A stretch of 64,000 bases of DNA from Pedobacter jeongneungensis (GCF_000633455.1 NZ_AYMG01000034.1:1-64000), one strand, 5' to 3'; shown: positions 15,232 through 21,819, counted from the first letter of the stretch. Notes: generated from the letters alone by a model not told the origin. Made by a program: numbers and translations.

Positions 15232-15263
15232 TTTAAAAAACACCCCCTTTCCGAAGAAAGGGA
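15232..15263 (-). terminator. UUCG-tetraloop terminator inside the phage operon
   Basis: On the minus strand CCCTTTC-TTCG-GAAAGGG forms a 7-bp stem with the very stable UUCG loop, followed by GGTGTTTTTT. It separates the capsid genes from the lysis genes and probably acts as a partial terminator that lowers lysis expression, because no separate promoter is seen in the few bases downstream. Confidence 0.8.
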
Positions 15264-15310
15264 GCATCTAACCTAAAACAAAATGAAAATATGAACTAAG
15301 AGAAAAAGAA

Positions 15311-15709
15311 TTAATTACCCCACTTACCGCAGTAACCCCCGTTTGGGGCTTTGGGATTGATAACAATACCCAATTCTTTTACGAATACCCTGCCAGTGTG
15401 ACGTTCCATAAGACCCGAAACAAGTTCATCTTTTGACATAGCCTTACTGATCTTAACCATAACATTAAGATATTCGACACCTGCCTTTGAAGTATGTACT
15501 GATGTCGCTTTGGTAGTTACACAAAGAAAAGTAACAAGTCCATGCCTACGGGAATAATTCCATCCAGTGGTAACGGGAGTGCCATTTTTGCTTGTAGCTT
15601 TATATTTCGCTCCACTATGTTTTTTAGCAGGACGGTTATTGTTGCTGTTGTTGTTATTGTTGCTATAACTCCTAGAGTTATTAGAACGTGAATAGCTACG
15701 ACCAGCCAT
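15311..15709 (-). CDS. Basic phage protein with Ser/Asn/Arg-rich N-terminus
   Basis: A 132-aa protein. Residues 1-40 are low-complexity (MAGRSYSRSNNSRSYSNNNN then PAKKHSG) and strongly basic; residues about 45-132 look like a compact beta-rich domain (RRHGLVTFLCVTTKATSV, SGLMERHTGRVFVKELGI). The layout resembles small ssDNA-binding or genome-condensing virion proteins, with a disordered basic arm. Its start overlaps the stop of the preceding gene by one base. The terminator at 15232-15263 lies 48 bases after its stop. No homolog is recognised. Confidence 0.7.
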   Translation of the reverse strand: MAGRSYSRSNNSRSYSNNNNNSNNNRPAKKHSGAKYKATSKNGTPVTTGWNYSRRHGLVTFLCVTTKATSVHTSKAGVEYLNVMVKISKAMSKDELVSGLMERHTGRVFVKELGIVINPKAPNGGYCGKWGN

Positions 15710-15849
15710 TACTTAACGAACTTTGCTTTAACCGTTGCAAACCACGCTTTACCTTTTGCGGTAAAAAACGTCCATGCAATACCGCCACCGATAACAACCA
15801 ACGCAGCTACTGCGTAAAGAGTTGTATTTTTGTTTTTATTGTAAGCCAC
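15709..15849 (-). CDS. Small membrane protein, GTG start proposed
   Basis: A 46-aa protein (VAYNKNKNTTLYAVAALVVI...) with one transmembrane helix, residues about 12-30, and a basic C-terminus (AKGKAWFATVKAKFVK). An ATG lies at 15912, but it would overlap the preceding gene by 62 bases. The GTG at 15849 begins one base after that gene's TAA, exactly the spacing seen at 16207/16209, 16562/16564 and 13723/13725, so I prefer it. It resembles a minor coat or virion-membrane protein; unknown family. Confidence 0.65.
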   Translation of the reverse strand: MAYNKNKNTTLYAVAALVVIGGGIAWTFFTAKGKAWFATVKAKFVK

Positions 15850-15850
15850 T

Positions 15851-16207
15851 TTAAAATCTTTTTTTATTGTTTTTTTTAGATTGTTTATAAATAAAATAAC
15901 CGATAGCAACAACCACCACGATTACCCCAATGATTAACCATTTTTTACCAAAGGTTACAGGGTGATCTATCAATTGTGCAGGCATAGCCTCCGCACCAAG
16001 TTCTGAATGGTCTATAGCCATATCATTAACATTATAGGGTTTAGCTTGTACAGCCTGATCGGCATCGGAAACGGTTAACATCATATTATTGTTATTTAGT
16101 GCAGGCAGTTCGTCTGATACCGTAGATAACCCGCCACCACCACCCGTAGGAACATCGTAAATGTTACTATCCAAAGGCCTCATGGTATCGTCAAATACTG
16201 CAAGCAT
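15851..16207 (-). CDS. Phage C-terminally anchored membrane protein
   Basis: A 118-aa protein: acidic, polar first 80 residues with a Gly run (PTGGGGGLST), then one transmembrane helix (WLIIGVIVVVVAIGYFIYKQ) and a basic end KKNNKKRF. This is tail-anchored topology, repeated in the next gene upstream. It starts one base after the stop of that gene. The family is unknown. A virion-membrane protein between capsid and lipid would explain the layout. Confidence 0.7.
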   Translation of the reverse strand: MLAVFDDTMRPLDSNIYDVPTGGGGGLSTVSDELPALNNNNMMLTVSDADQAVQAKPYNVNDMAIDHSELGAEAMPAQLIDHPVTFGKKWLIIGVIVVVVAIGYFIYKQSKKNNKKRF

Positions 16208-16208
16208 T

Positions 16209-16562
16209 TTAAAATTTCTTTTTAAATAGTTTATCCTTAAATAGAACTAATAGCAGGGCTAAACCGCCAACTATCCAACCAACGGCACCCCCAATACCCT
16301 TATTAACCAATGTGGGATTTGCATTTAATAACGCTGAATCACCAATTGCCCCACCAGCCCTAGAAGCTAATTCCTGCTGTTGACGGGAAATTTGAGCCTG
16401 TAAATCTGCGCTTTCTTGAGCCAATTGAGCATTGGTTTTAGTTTGGCCTAACTCAATACGGTTTGCACCCGTACCAAGCATACCGCCTGAAGCCTTATTT
16501 ACAGCACCACGCAGAAGGTTTCCAAAGAACGTACCGCCTGGCTTTTTACTGAACAACCCCAT
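16209..16562 (-). CDS. Tail-anchored virion protein with KKPGGTFFGNLLR motif
   Basis: A 117-aa protein: N-terminal MGLFSKKPGGTFFGNLLRG, a Gln-rich coiled-coil-like middle (AQLAQESADLQAQISRQQQE), and a C-terminal transmembrane helix with Gly (GGAVGWIVGGLALLLVLF) before KDKLFKKKF. The first 18 residues recur in the 63-aa gene at 18571-18762, on the other side of rep. It starts one base after the capsid candidate's stop. It is likely a membrane-capsid linker; the motif may bind a shared partner. Inference from topology and repeat. Confidence 0.72.
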   Translation of the reverse strand: MGLFSKKPGGTFFGNLLRGAVNKASGGMLGTGANRIELGQTKTNAQLAQESADLQAQISRQQQELASRAGGAIGDSALLNANPTLVNKGIGGAVGWIVGGLALLLVLFKDKLFKKKF

Positions 16563-16563
16563 C

Positions 16564-17325
16564 TTAGTAAGCGTATTTGTTTACCGTGATAAAGGTTAAT
16601 TCAATACCACCGTTGGTAGTTAATTCGAAGCCTTTATAAGCTTGGGTTGGCAACCAAAAAAATTCAGAAGCACCGCCAGAAAAAGCTTGATTAATCGTAT
16701 CTCCCTCAATTAATTTATCAGGGCCGATAGTCATACCATTAATCTCTCGGGCAATGGCAGATAGTTCGTCCGTTGTGTACGAAACTTCTTTACCATTGTA
16801 ACCGAAAAGGCGGATTTTCTTTAAAGCACCGTTGTTGCGGATAGACAACGAAACAGAGTTATCGCCTAAATTGTACATTTTCTGTTGACTTTCAGAACCT
16901 ACGATTTGAGTGGAAACATACTTGATATACTCACGAGCCTCTTCCAAAACCTCAACACCGAAAACTTCGTATGTTGCAAGTTTTTCCAAACCGTCCAAAC
17001 TTACAGACAGATACGTCGAATCTACCAGCTGTAAAGCAGCACCGGTAGAAAGTTCAATCATAAACGCACACTCAATAGTCGCATCGGCAAGTAATTGCTG
17101 CAACATATATCCGTTTTCAAACTGGGATAAAATTGCAAAGTCACGGATTTTACCTAAAGGCAATACAACCTGTTCGTTTGATGCAGTTTTCAAAACAGCA
17201 GAAATCTGTTCGTTTACGATAGGGTTTGCAGTACCTTTTTTGGTTACTAATAAATGGGAAACGGCTTTCTGTACCTGTAAATCCGATACGCCTAATGAGT
17301 TTGTAAGACTTTTAACAATTTGCAT
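16564..17325 (-). CDS. Major capsid protein candidate
   Basis: A 253-aa protein, the largest in the block besides rep, without signal or membrane helix. It is rich in beta-prone segments (SVSLSIRNNGALKKIRLFGY, GIELTFITVNKYAY at the end) and has a helical N-terminus. The size equals that of small double jelly-roll capsid proteins such as PM2 P2 (269 aa). Its position, directly after rep and ahead of several virion-membrane-like genes, fits. The start overlaps rep by 14 bases. I found no family motif, so the call rests on size, composition and context; structure prediction would decide. Confidence 0.55.
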   Translation of the reverse strand: MQIVKSLTNSLGVSDLQVQKAVSHLLVTKKGTANPIVNEQISAVLKTASNEQVVLPLGKIRDFAILSQFENGYMLQQLLADATIECAFMIELSTGAALQLVDSTYLSVSLDGLEKLATYEVFGVEVLEEAREYIKYVSTQIVGSESQQKMYNLGDNSVSLSIRNNGALKKIRLFGYNGKEVSYTTDELSAIAREINGMTIGPDKLIEGDTINQAFSGGASEFFWLPTQAYKGFELTTNGGIELTFITVNKYAY

Positions 17326-18430
17326 TTTCTAAAATGATTTTTTTGTTTATTTCGAAGATTTTTTCTTGCGTTTTTGTATAATATTTAAGCAAGTTTACAA
17401 ACATGGAGTACCCCCCGTCAAGGGATAGGGTTATAACACGATGGGTTTGCTCCCTTAGGGTAGCATAATAATCTTTAGCGCATACAATTGCTCCCGTCCA
17501 TAGTCGGGAAATGTTTTTGCTACAGTTCCAAACTGTGGTAAAGATTTTACTTTCATTCTTTGTTATGTATTTGGTTACATACCTAGAGACAGCCTGTAAA
17601 TTGTAAATGGTTTCAACGTCGCACGGATTAGGTTTGTTAATGTTTTTGGTCGGTTTAACGAATTTGTTTGTCTTAGGGTTTACATACCCTGAATTGCCTT
17701 TATAAGTTTCCGCTGATCTATAGCGCCTCATTGCTTCGTTTACGCCCACCTGTTCCGTTACCTCGGTAACATAATCGTGAGAGGGAAATGTATAACCGTT
17801 ATCGCCCAATATTTTACACCACACAGAATTACAGCGCTCATAATTGATATACTGATCGATAATGATATGCGCATGAATATTGTTTGTCTTTTTAGTCTGC
17901 CTTTCGAGAACATACAGATAGTTTTTAAGGCCGCAGTATTTGCGGAGGTAGGTAAAAAACACATTAAGCATTTTGGTAAAATCCTTATCAGTACCAATCT
18001 GTTTAGAGGTAAGTGTCAGCGTGATAAAATTGTACATGCCTTTATGGCCGTTGGCCTTATTTGCCCTTATCCATGCAGTTATTTTATTGGCAATTTTGGT
18101 TTTACTTTTTTTACTTAAAACATGTTCAATTTCTTTAGAATCCTTTTTAGGCTCGGGGAATATCTGCCTATCGTAAACCGCCTCCTTTGTGAAATCTGAT
18201 AGTTTTTTACTTTTTCTCTGTAAGCTTGAACCGATATAGGTTGTGCCACGGTGTAAAAGGTCTGTTGTATAGTCAGGGTTTACAAAATCGTGAAATTCCA
18301 ATGTATCGCCATTTTGATACGGTAGAAGATTGATTTGGTTATCATACCGCTGTTTAGGTTCGTAAGTTCCGTTTAAAAGCGCAGTAAGTTCAGGCTTCGC
18401 AATAACGAAGCAGTTCTGTTTTAAGATCAT
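17312..18430 (-). CDS. Rolling-circle replication initiator (HUH, two-tyrosine)
   Basis: An HUH endonuclease that nicks the origin to start rolling-circle replication. Motif I is FITLTLT, motif II NIHAHIIID (HAH binds the metal ion), motif III SRYVTKYITK with two tyrosines four residues apart, as in phiX174 gpA (YVAKYVNK). I choose the ATG at 18430 (MILKQNCFVIAKPELTALL, 372 aa). An in-frame ATG at 18505 would add 25 residues with no sign of function. Motifs then lie near residues 135-141, 186-188 and 284-288. It is the only replication gene seen. Its 3' end overlaps the capsid gene. Confidence 0.9.
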   Translation of the reverse strand: MILKQNCFVIAKPELTALLNGTYEPKQRYDNQINLLPYQNGDTLEFHDFVNPDYTTDLLHRGTTYIGSSLQRKSKKLSDFTKEAVYDRQIFPEPKKDSKEIEHVLSKKSKTKIANKITAWIRANKANGHKGMYNFITLTLTSKQIGTDKDFTKMLNVFFTYLRKYCGLKNYLYVLERQTKKTNNIHAHIIIDQYINYERCNSVWCKILGDNGYTFPSHDYVTEVTEQVGVNEAMRRYRSAETYKGNSGYVNPKTNKFVKPTKNINKPNPCDVETIYNLQAVSRYVTKYITKNESKIFTTVWNCSKNISRLWTGAIVCAKDYYATLREQTHRVITLSLDGGYSMFVNLLKYYTKTQEKIFEINKKIILENANC

Positions 18431-18570
18431 GGTTTGAATTATATTCGGCAGAAAGGGGAGGGGGTTTATTTTGCAATCGGCAAAAAACCGCCTGAACCAA
18501 TGCAAGAGGGGTTAAAAAGGGTAGAGTTTGAATTGTTGCATACTTGATAAATCCATTACTTTCTATAGTA

Positions 18571-18762
18571 TTATAGCAAGTTTTGAGAACGGACTAAATC
18601 GTCTATGTTAGTAGACCTTGCTTCAAGTTTTTTTAATTCAATAGACTTTTTTTTGTCGGCAACAGAAATATTAACCTGATGGTTATATTTTCCACCATAA
18701 ACAAAAGAACGCATAAGATTGCCGAAGACAGTACCGCCCGGCTTTTTCGTAAATAGTGACAT
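18571..18762 (-). CDS. Small phage protein sharing the KKPGGTxFGNLxR motif
   Basis: A 63-aa protein, MSLFTKKPGGTVFGNLMRSF..., whose first 18 residues nearly repeat the start of the tail-anchored protein at 16209-16562. The rest is polar and helical (KKKSIELKKLEARSTNIDDL) with no membrane anchor. It looks like a partial duplication that kept the N-terminal motif and could compete with, or assemble together with, the longer protein. Confidence 0.7.
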   Translation of the reverse strand: MSLFTKKPGGTVFGNLMRSFVYGGKYNHQVNISVADKKKSIELKKLEARSTNIDDLVRSQNLL

Positions 18763-18821
18763 AGCAAGAAAATGTTTGTTTGGTTATTTGATGAATGGTT
18801 TAAAAGAGATGTATAGCAGGT

Positions 18822-19061
18822 TTAGGACTTTAGTCTGTAGCCCGACTTGTGACTGTAAGAGCCAATTTGATCGTAAGGGGATATTCGGGCATAGTAATTA
18901 AACCACCTCCAACCGCTATAGGTGCGGTCGAGGTAGTTAATCATTGAATTAAAGTTAGTTACACCACGCCATTTTATAAAATGAGTATCGTTAACCTTAA
19001 CAATCACATTGAACGAAGGCTTTTTAGTAACAACTGATGTTTGTTTATTCTGCTTTGACAC
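18822..19061 (-). CDS. Small phage protein, Tyr/Trp-rich
   Basis: A 79-aa protein with no signal (MSKQNKQTSVVTKKPSFNVI...) and a dense aromatic block (WRGVTNFNSMINYLDRTYSG, then WRWFNYYARISPYDQ). Its start overlaps the stop of the membrane gene upstream by one base. Unknown family; the aromatic, basic composition would allow ssDNA binding, which is only a guess. Confidence 0.6.
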   Translation of the reverse strand: MSKQNKQTSVVTKKPSFNVIVKVNDTHFIKWRGVTNFNSMINYLDRTYSGWRWFNYYARISPYDQIGSYSHKSGYRLKS

Positions 19062-19195
19062 TATGGTAAAAATGAGGCCACAAAAAGCGCAGAGAATAGC
19101 ACACAGACAATAACAAAAATCAGCAATGCTAAAGCAGGATAAACTATAAACGCCATTAATAAGCGTTTAGGTAAGCTTAAAAGATACGTTTTCAT
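19061..19195 (-). CDS. Small basic membrane protein
   Basis: I use the ATG at 19195 (MKTYLLSLPKRLLMAFIVYP..., 44 aa), because the frame opened from an upstream ATG at 19267 would lie entirely over the better-looking 56-aa gene. One long hydrophobic segment (ALALLIFVIVCVLFSALFVA) covers most of the C-terminal half. It overlaps the genes on both sides. Function unknown. Confidence 0.55.
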   Translation of the reverse strand: MKTYLLSLPKRLLMAFIVYPALALLIFVIVCVLFSALFVASFLP

Positions 19196-19337
19196 GCTTC
19201 GCTTTGCTGATAGTTTCAAATACATTATCATTAGCCCAAATGGCATAGGTTTGACTACAAAAACCAATTTGAGCGAACATTAAGCCCAAAGTGTTATCCG
19301 GCTTTAGAGTACGTTTATATTTCTTTTTTAGAAGCAT
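19167..19337 (-). CDS. Small phage protein, 56 aa
   Basis: A short frame MLLKKKYKRTLKPDNTLGLM then FAQIGFCSQTYAIWANDNVF. The start overlaps the stop of the 111-aa gene by 10 bases, and its 3' end overlaps the 44-aa membrane gene, so it fits the coupled chain of early genes. The composition is protein-like, but no family is recognised. It could be a small regulator. Confidence 0.5.
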   Translation of the reverse strand: MLLKKKYKRTLKPDNTLGLMFAQIGFCSQTYAIWANDNVFETISKAKHENVSFKLT

Positions 19338-19663
19338 GTTTGTTGAGTGTTTGAGGGTTTAGAAATAGGCTTTTGATAGGGGGTGTTGTTGCCCCCATAA
19401 ACCGGAATAGTTTTGATTGTAAACAAACCGAGTTCATTGATTTTAAAATGCAATAGACGATTGCAATTTGTGTGAACGGTGTAGTTGAGGAATGGAGCGG
19501 TAAACTCCAACTGCACGACAGTTTTAATTGGGTAGGTTCTAAAAATTGTTCGTACGGCAGCATCTTGCAAAGCAGACCGACCATCAATCATAGATACACC
19601 ATAAAAGGCGTTCCGCTTGGCTTCACAAGCCGCATTAAACGCAGTTGTGATAATTTTAGCCAT
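19328..19663 (-). CDS. Phage early protein, 111 aa, unknown
   Basis: A soluble 111-aa protein (MAKIITTAFNAACEAKRNAF..., IPVYGGNNTPYQKPISKPS near the end) with a helical N-terminal half and a strand-rich second half. It overlaps the first gene of the operon by 8 bases. It lies upstream of rep with the other small genes; a role in takeover or replication is plausible, without direct evidence. Confidence 0.6.
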   Translation of the reverse strand: MAKIITTAFNAACEAKRNAFYGVSMIDGRSALQDAAVRTIFRTYPIKTVVQLEFTAPFLNYTVHTNCNRLLHFKINELGLFTIKTIPVYGGNNTPYQKPISKPSNTQQTCF

Positions 19664-19970
19664 TGGAAGCGAGTTTTTTTAAAATCCTTACATAATTAGC
19701 TTCACTAAGAATATGGTATTTGTGAAGCTTAAATAAGAACACTTCAAAGGAATAATTTACTTCAATATCGAGTGATATATGAACCTTATCCCAATCATGT
19801 TGCCTTTTTAGTACACAGGCGTATGTTTTATCAGGGATGATAGTAACACCATTAAGAAAACCACTTGTAACAATAATGTGTTTACTGTTAATGGTGATAA
19901 ATTCAATTTCGAGACGTCGAAACGCTCGGGTGAGGATGTTAAAGAATGCCTCTTTCTTTGTTTTTTTCAT
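19656..19970 (-). CDS. First gene of the phage operon, 104 aa, unknown
   Basis: A basic protein, MKKTKKEAFFNILTRAFRRL..., with alternating strands and a C-terminal helix (SFEVFLFKLHKYHILSEANY). It starts 46 bases inside the right attachment repeat, directly after a palindromic segment (19979-20011) that may control it. Being first in the operon and basic, it could be a DNA-binding regulator or a replication accessory protein, but no helix-turn-helix is evident. Confidence 0.62.
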   Translation of the reverse strand: MKKTKKEAFFNILTRAFRRLEIEFITINSKHIIVTSGFLNGVTIIPDKTYACVLKRQHDWDKVHISLDIEVNYSFEVFLFKLHKYHILSEANYVRILKKLASNG

Positions 19971-19978
19971 TTTAATCT

Positions 19979-20011
19979 CTAGGTTTAAAAAACCTCAAGA
20001 CTAAAACCTAG
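19979..20011 (-). promoter_or_regulatory. Nested palindromes upstream of the first phage gene
   Basis: CTAGGTTT (19979-19986) and AAACCTAG (20004-20011) are inverted repeats. Within them AGGTTT-AAA-AAACCT (19981-19995) forms another hairpin. They lie between the right attachment repeat and the first gene's ATG, 9 bases away. They may be an operator, a leader hairpin or part of a packaging/replication structure. Confidence 0.5.
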
Positions 20012-20018
20012 CCAATCA

Positions 20019-20046
20019 ACTTAACATAATATTAATTATAAGACAA
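20019..20046 (-). other. Right attachment site: dif-like Xer site
   Basis: Plus strand: ACTTAACATAA, centre TATTAA, then TTATAAGACAA (11-6-11). Read on the minus strand, the XerD arm TTATGTTAAGT differs from the E. coli dif arm TTATGTTAAAT by one base, and the XerC arm ends in the expected ATAA. I infer that this is the chromosomal dif core after insertion, with the host XerC arm on its outer side. Confidence 0.78.
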
Positions 20047-20088
20047 ACGAATAAGTACAAGCTTAGAACAAAAAAGTCAGATGGATTA

Positions 20089-20610
20089 TTATTTCAAACT
20101 ATCTCTGGGAATTGTTTCAATATTGAAATCCCTGTAGTAAGTTGGATTTGTAACCCTCATGTTTTCTAATTGAATATAATAAGGCCTTGACGGTATAAAT
20201 TTTACAGTCCCGAAACTGCTGTCTATTTCTTTCCATTTACCATCTTTTTTAACATAACTAAAACGAAACAACATACCTGACTTATAATAAGATACACCAA
20301 CCCTTGCGGTATCATTTTTTATGTTTAAGGCAATCGAATAAAATTTGGTATTTCTGTCTTTCAACAGTTTTTTTGCAGATAAAAACTGAGTACAAAACAT
20401 TTTGTAGTCTATCTGTTTTCCATTAATCTCATTATATATAGTCCTATTTAAGCTTAACGAGAATAAACTAATTTTCTTCGATGAAAGTGCTCTAGAGATA
20501 ATTTCCTCTTCATCACTTTTGGGGTTAAATACTATCGCCGTGGGAAAAAAGCACAGCATCAATATTGATAGTACAAGCAACACTAAAAGTATTTTTAATG
20601 TTTTTTTCAT
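20089..20610 (-). CDS. Hypothetical membrane-anchored or secreted protein
   Basis: A 173-aa protein with one N-terminal hydrophobic helix (KILLVLLVLSILMLCFF) and a soluble domain of about 140 residues (SALSSKKISLFSLSL-like, KDRNTKFYSIALNIKNDTAR). It lies outside the right attachment site, so it belongs to the chromosome. A small lipoprotein-like frame precedes it by 3 bases on the same strand. Function unknown. Confidence 0.65.
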   Translation of the reverse strand: MKKTLKILLVLLVLSILMLCFFPTAIVFNPKSDEEEIISRALSSKKISLFSLSLNRTIYNEINGKQIDYKMFCTQFLSAKKLLKDRNTKFYSIALNIKNDTARVGVSYYKSGMLFRFSYVKKDGKWKEIDSSFGTVKFIPSRPYYIQLENMRVTNPTYYRDFNIETIPRDSLK

Positions 20611-20613
20611 TTC

Positions 20614-20724
20614 TCAATAAGGCAGATCTTTATTACAGGCTGCGATAATGAACAGCATGCTTAGACAAGTTGCCCCTATAATCTTTAAAGGAGCATAAAA
20701 TGCATTAATTTTTTTAATCATCAT
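20614..20724 (-). CDS. Tiny lipoprotein-like protein
   Basis: A 36-aa frame (MMIKKINAFYAPLKIIGATC...) ending LSMLFIIAACNKDLPY. The lipobox-like IIAAC followed by NKD suggests a very short lipoprotein of the bacteriocin-release or entericidin kind. It ends 3 bases before the next gene's ATG. It could also be a signal-peptide relic of a decayed lipoprotein gene. Confidence 0.4.
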   Translation of the reverse strand: MMIKKINAFYAPLKIIGATCLSMLFIIAACNKDLPY

Positions 20725-20891
20725 TTTAGAATTAGGTTGAAATTATTCTTATTTTAGGGATGATGATTACACGAATGTATTTCTATAAATTGGTAAAACA
20801 AAATTTATTTTTATCAAAGCGTATATTTATGAATACATAACACTAAAAATATCTGTGTATATCTGACCTCAAATAATCTTGTCATAAAGTC

Positions 20892-21593
20892 ATGTACGAC
20901 CATTATAGTTTCGAAGATGCCGCTGCTTATCAGATTGAACTTGCCAGGCAATTAAAGTTTCAGCCGCTGGATAAAATTGAAACAATTGCAGGCGCTGATA
21001 TCTCTTTTAACAAAAACAGTTCAACCATGTATGCTGGAATTGTAATACTCACATATCCAGGCATGGTTTTGAAATCATTTGCATTAGAAACTTACGAAAC
21101 CAATTTTCCATATAAAGCCGGATTTTTGGGCTTTAAAGAAGTTCCCGCATTATTAAAAGTGTGGGAACTCATCAACAATAAACCAGATGTTGTGGTGCTT
21201 GATGGGAATGGAATTTTGCATCCCCGGCGCTTGGGCGTTGCTTCTCATTTTGGGATTCTGGCCAATCAAGCTACCATTGGCTGCGCTAAAAGTCTTTTAC
21301 ACGGCAAAAACCATATTCCTGAAAACATAAAACTGAAAACCACAGAAATTAAAAATAACGCAAATGAATTGCTCGGTTTTGCATTTAGAACAAAAATTAA
21401 TTGTGCACCGGTATATGTATCAGCAGGCCATTTAATTACTGCAGAACAAAGCCTTGATATTATTAAAAACTGTGTTGGAAATTATCGCATTCCTGAACCT
21501 ACACGCATGGCTCACAATATTGTGAATGATTTTAGGATTGGCAAATTAAAAGCTGGTTTTCATGAGGTATCAACACCATTAACTTTGTTTTAG
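20892..21593 (+). CDS. nfi: Endonuclease V
   Basis: A 233-aa enzyme that nicks DNA one base 3' of deaminated bases such as hypoxanthine. The first active-site aspartate is in IAGADISFNK, the second in VVVLDGNGILHPRRLGVASH (family block DGxGxxHPRxxGxASHxG). The C-terminal YVSAGHLITAEQSLDI segment is also conserved. The length is standard. It is divergent from the genes upstream and is followed closely by a PLDc_N-like small membrane protein. Confidence 0.95.
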   Translation: MYDHYSFEDAAAYQIELARQLKFQPLDKIETIAGADISFNKNSSTMYAGIVILTYPGMVLKSFALETYETNFPYKAGFLGFKEVPALLKVWELINNKPDVVVLDGNGILHPRRLGVASHFGILANQATIGCAKSLLHGKNHIPENIKLKTTEIKNNANELLGFAFRTKINCAPVYVSAGHLITAEQSLDIIKNCVGNYRIPEPTRMAHNIVNDFRIGKLKAGFHEVSTPLTLF

Positions 21594-21611
21594 AGCTTGC
21601 TATATTTACAT

Positions 21612-21812
21612 ATGAACGCTTATTTAGTAATCCTCGCCATTATCGTAATGTTTATCATGTTGGTAAACATTTATGTTATTTTAGAGATCTCTAAATTTCC
21701 ATATAGCAAAAGAAGGCAAAAATGGATGTGGACCAATTTGGTGTTGTTTTTGCCGCTTTTTGGTTCTTTGATTTACTTTTTGATTGGAAAAAAAATGCTG
21801 AGAGAAAATTAA
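21612..21812 (+). CDS. Small membrane protein, PLDc_N domain
   Basis: About 66 aa with two transmembrane helices (YLVILAIIVMFIMLVNIYVI and WTNLVLFLPLFGSLIYFLIG) and the linking KRRQKWMW, the pattern of the PLD-nuclease N-terminal (PLDc_N) domain as a stand-alone protein. I take the ATG at 21612; an upstream ATG at 21597 would add five residues. It lies just after nfi and may be co-transcribed. Role unknown, perhaps as an envelope regulator. Confidence 0.7.
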   Translation: MNAYLVILAIIVMFIMLVNIYVILEISKFPYSKRRQKWMWTNLVLFLPLFGSLIYFLIGKKMLREN

Positions 21813-21819
21813 ACCCGAC

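Larger units (their letters stand above)
11905..20035 (-). mobile_element. Xer/dif-integrated prophage, putative membrane-containing ssDNA phage
   Basis: An exact 19-bp direct repeat, CAACTTAACATAATATTAA, lies at 11905-11923 and 20017-20035, giving a unit of 8,112 nt. All of its about 21 ORFs are on the minus strand and many abut or overlap. They include an HUH replication protein, a GH73-like lysin, a capsid candidate and eight or so small membrane proteins. There is no integrase, terminase, portal, tail or Walker-A ATPase. Size and content fit a small circular ssDNA phage using host XerCD to integrate. FLiP-like (Finnlakeviridae) phage is the nearest known type by gene content; Obscuriviridae or an unnamed family are alternatives. 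Confidence 0.85.

Noticed and set aside
17777..18118. Plus-strand frame of 113 aa opposite rep
   Set aside because: It lies fully across the HUH motifs of the rep gene on the other strand and has no family features.
19061..19267. 68-aa reading frame opened from the ATG at 19267
   Set aside because: Its first 24 residues cover the better-supported 56-aa gene; the inner ATG at 19195 gives the membrane protein alone.
11905..20035. Filamentous (inovirus) prophage of the CTXphi type
   Set aside because: Xer integration and small membrane proteins would fit, but no Zot-like Walker-A ATPase is present and a GH73-like lysin is encoded, which filamentous phages do not need.
11905..20035. Tailed-phage remnant or integrative plasmid
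   Set aside because: No integrase, terminase, portal or tail gene and no partition or mobilisation gene; gene order and lysin argue for a complete small phage.
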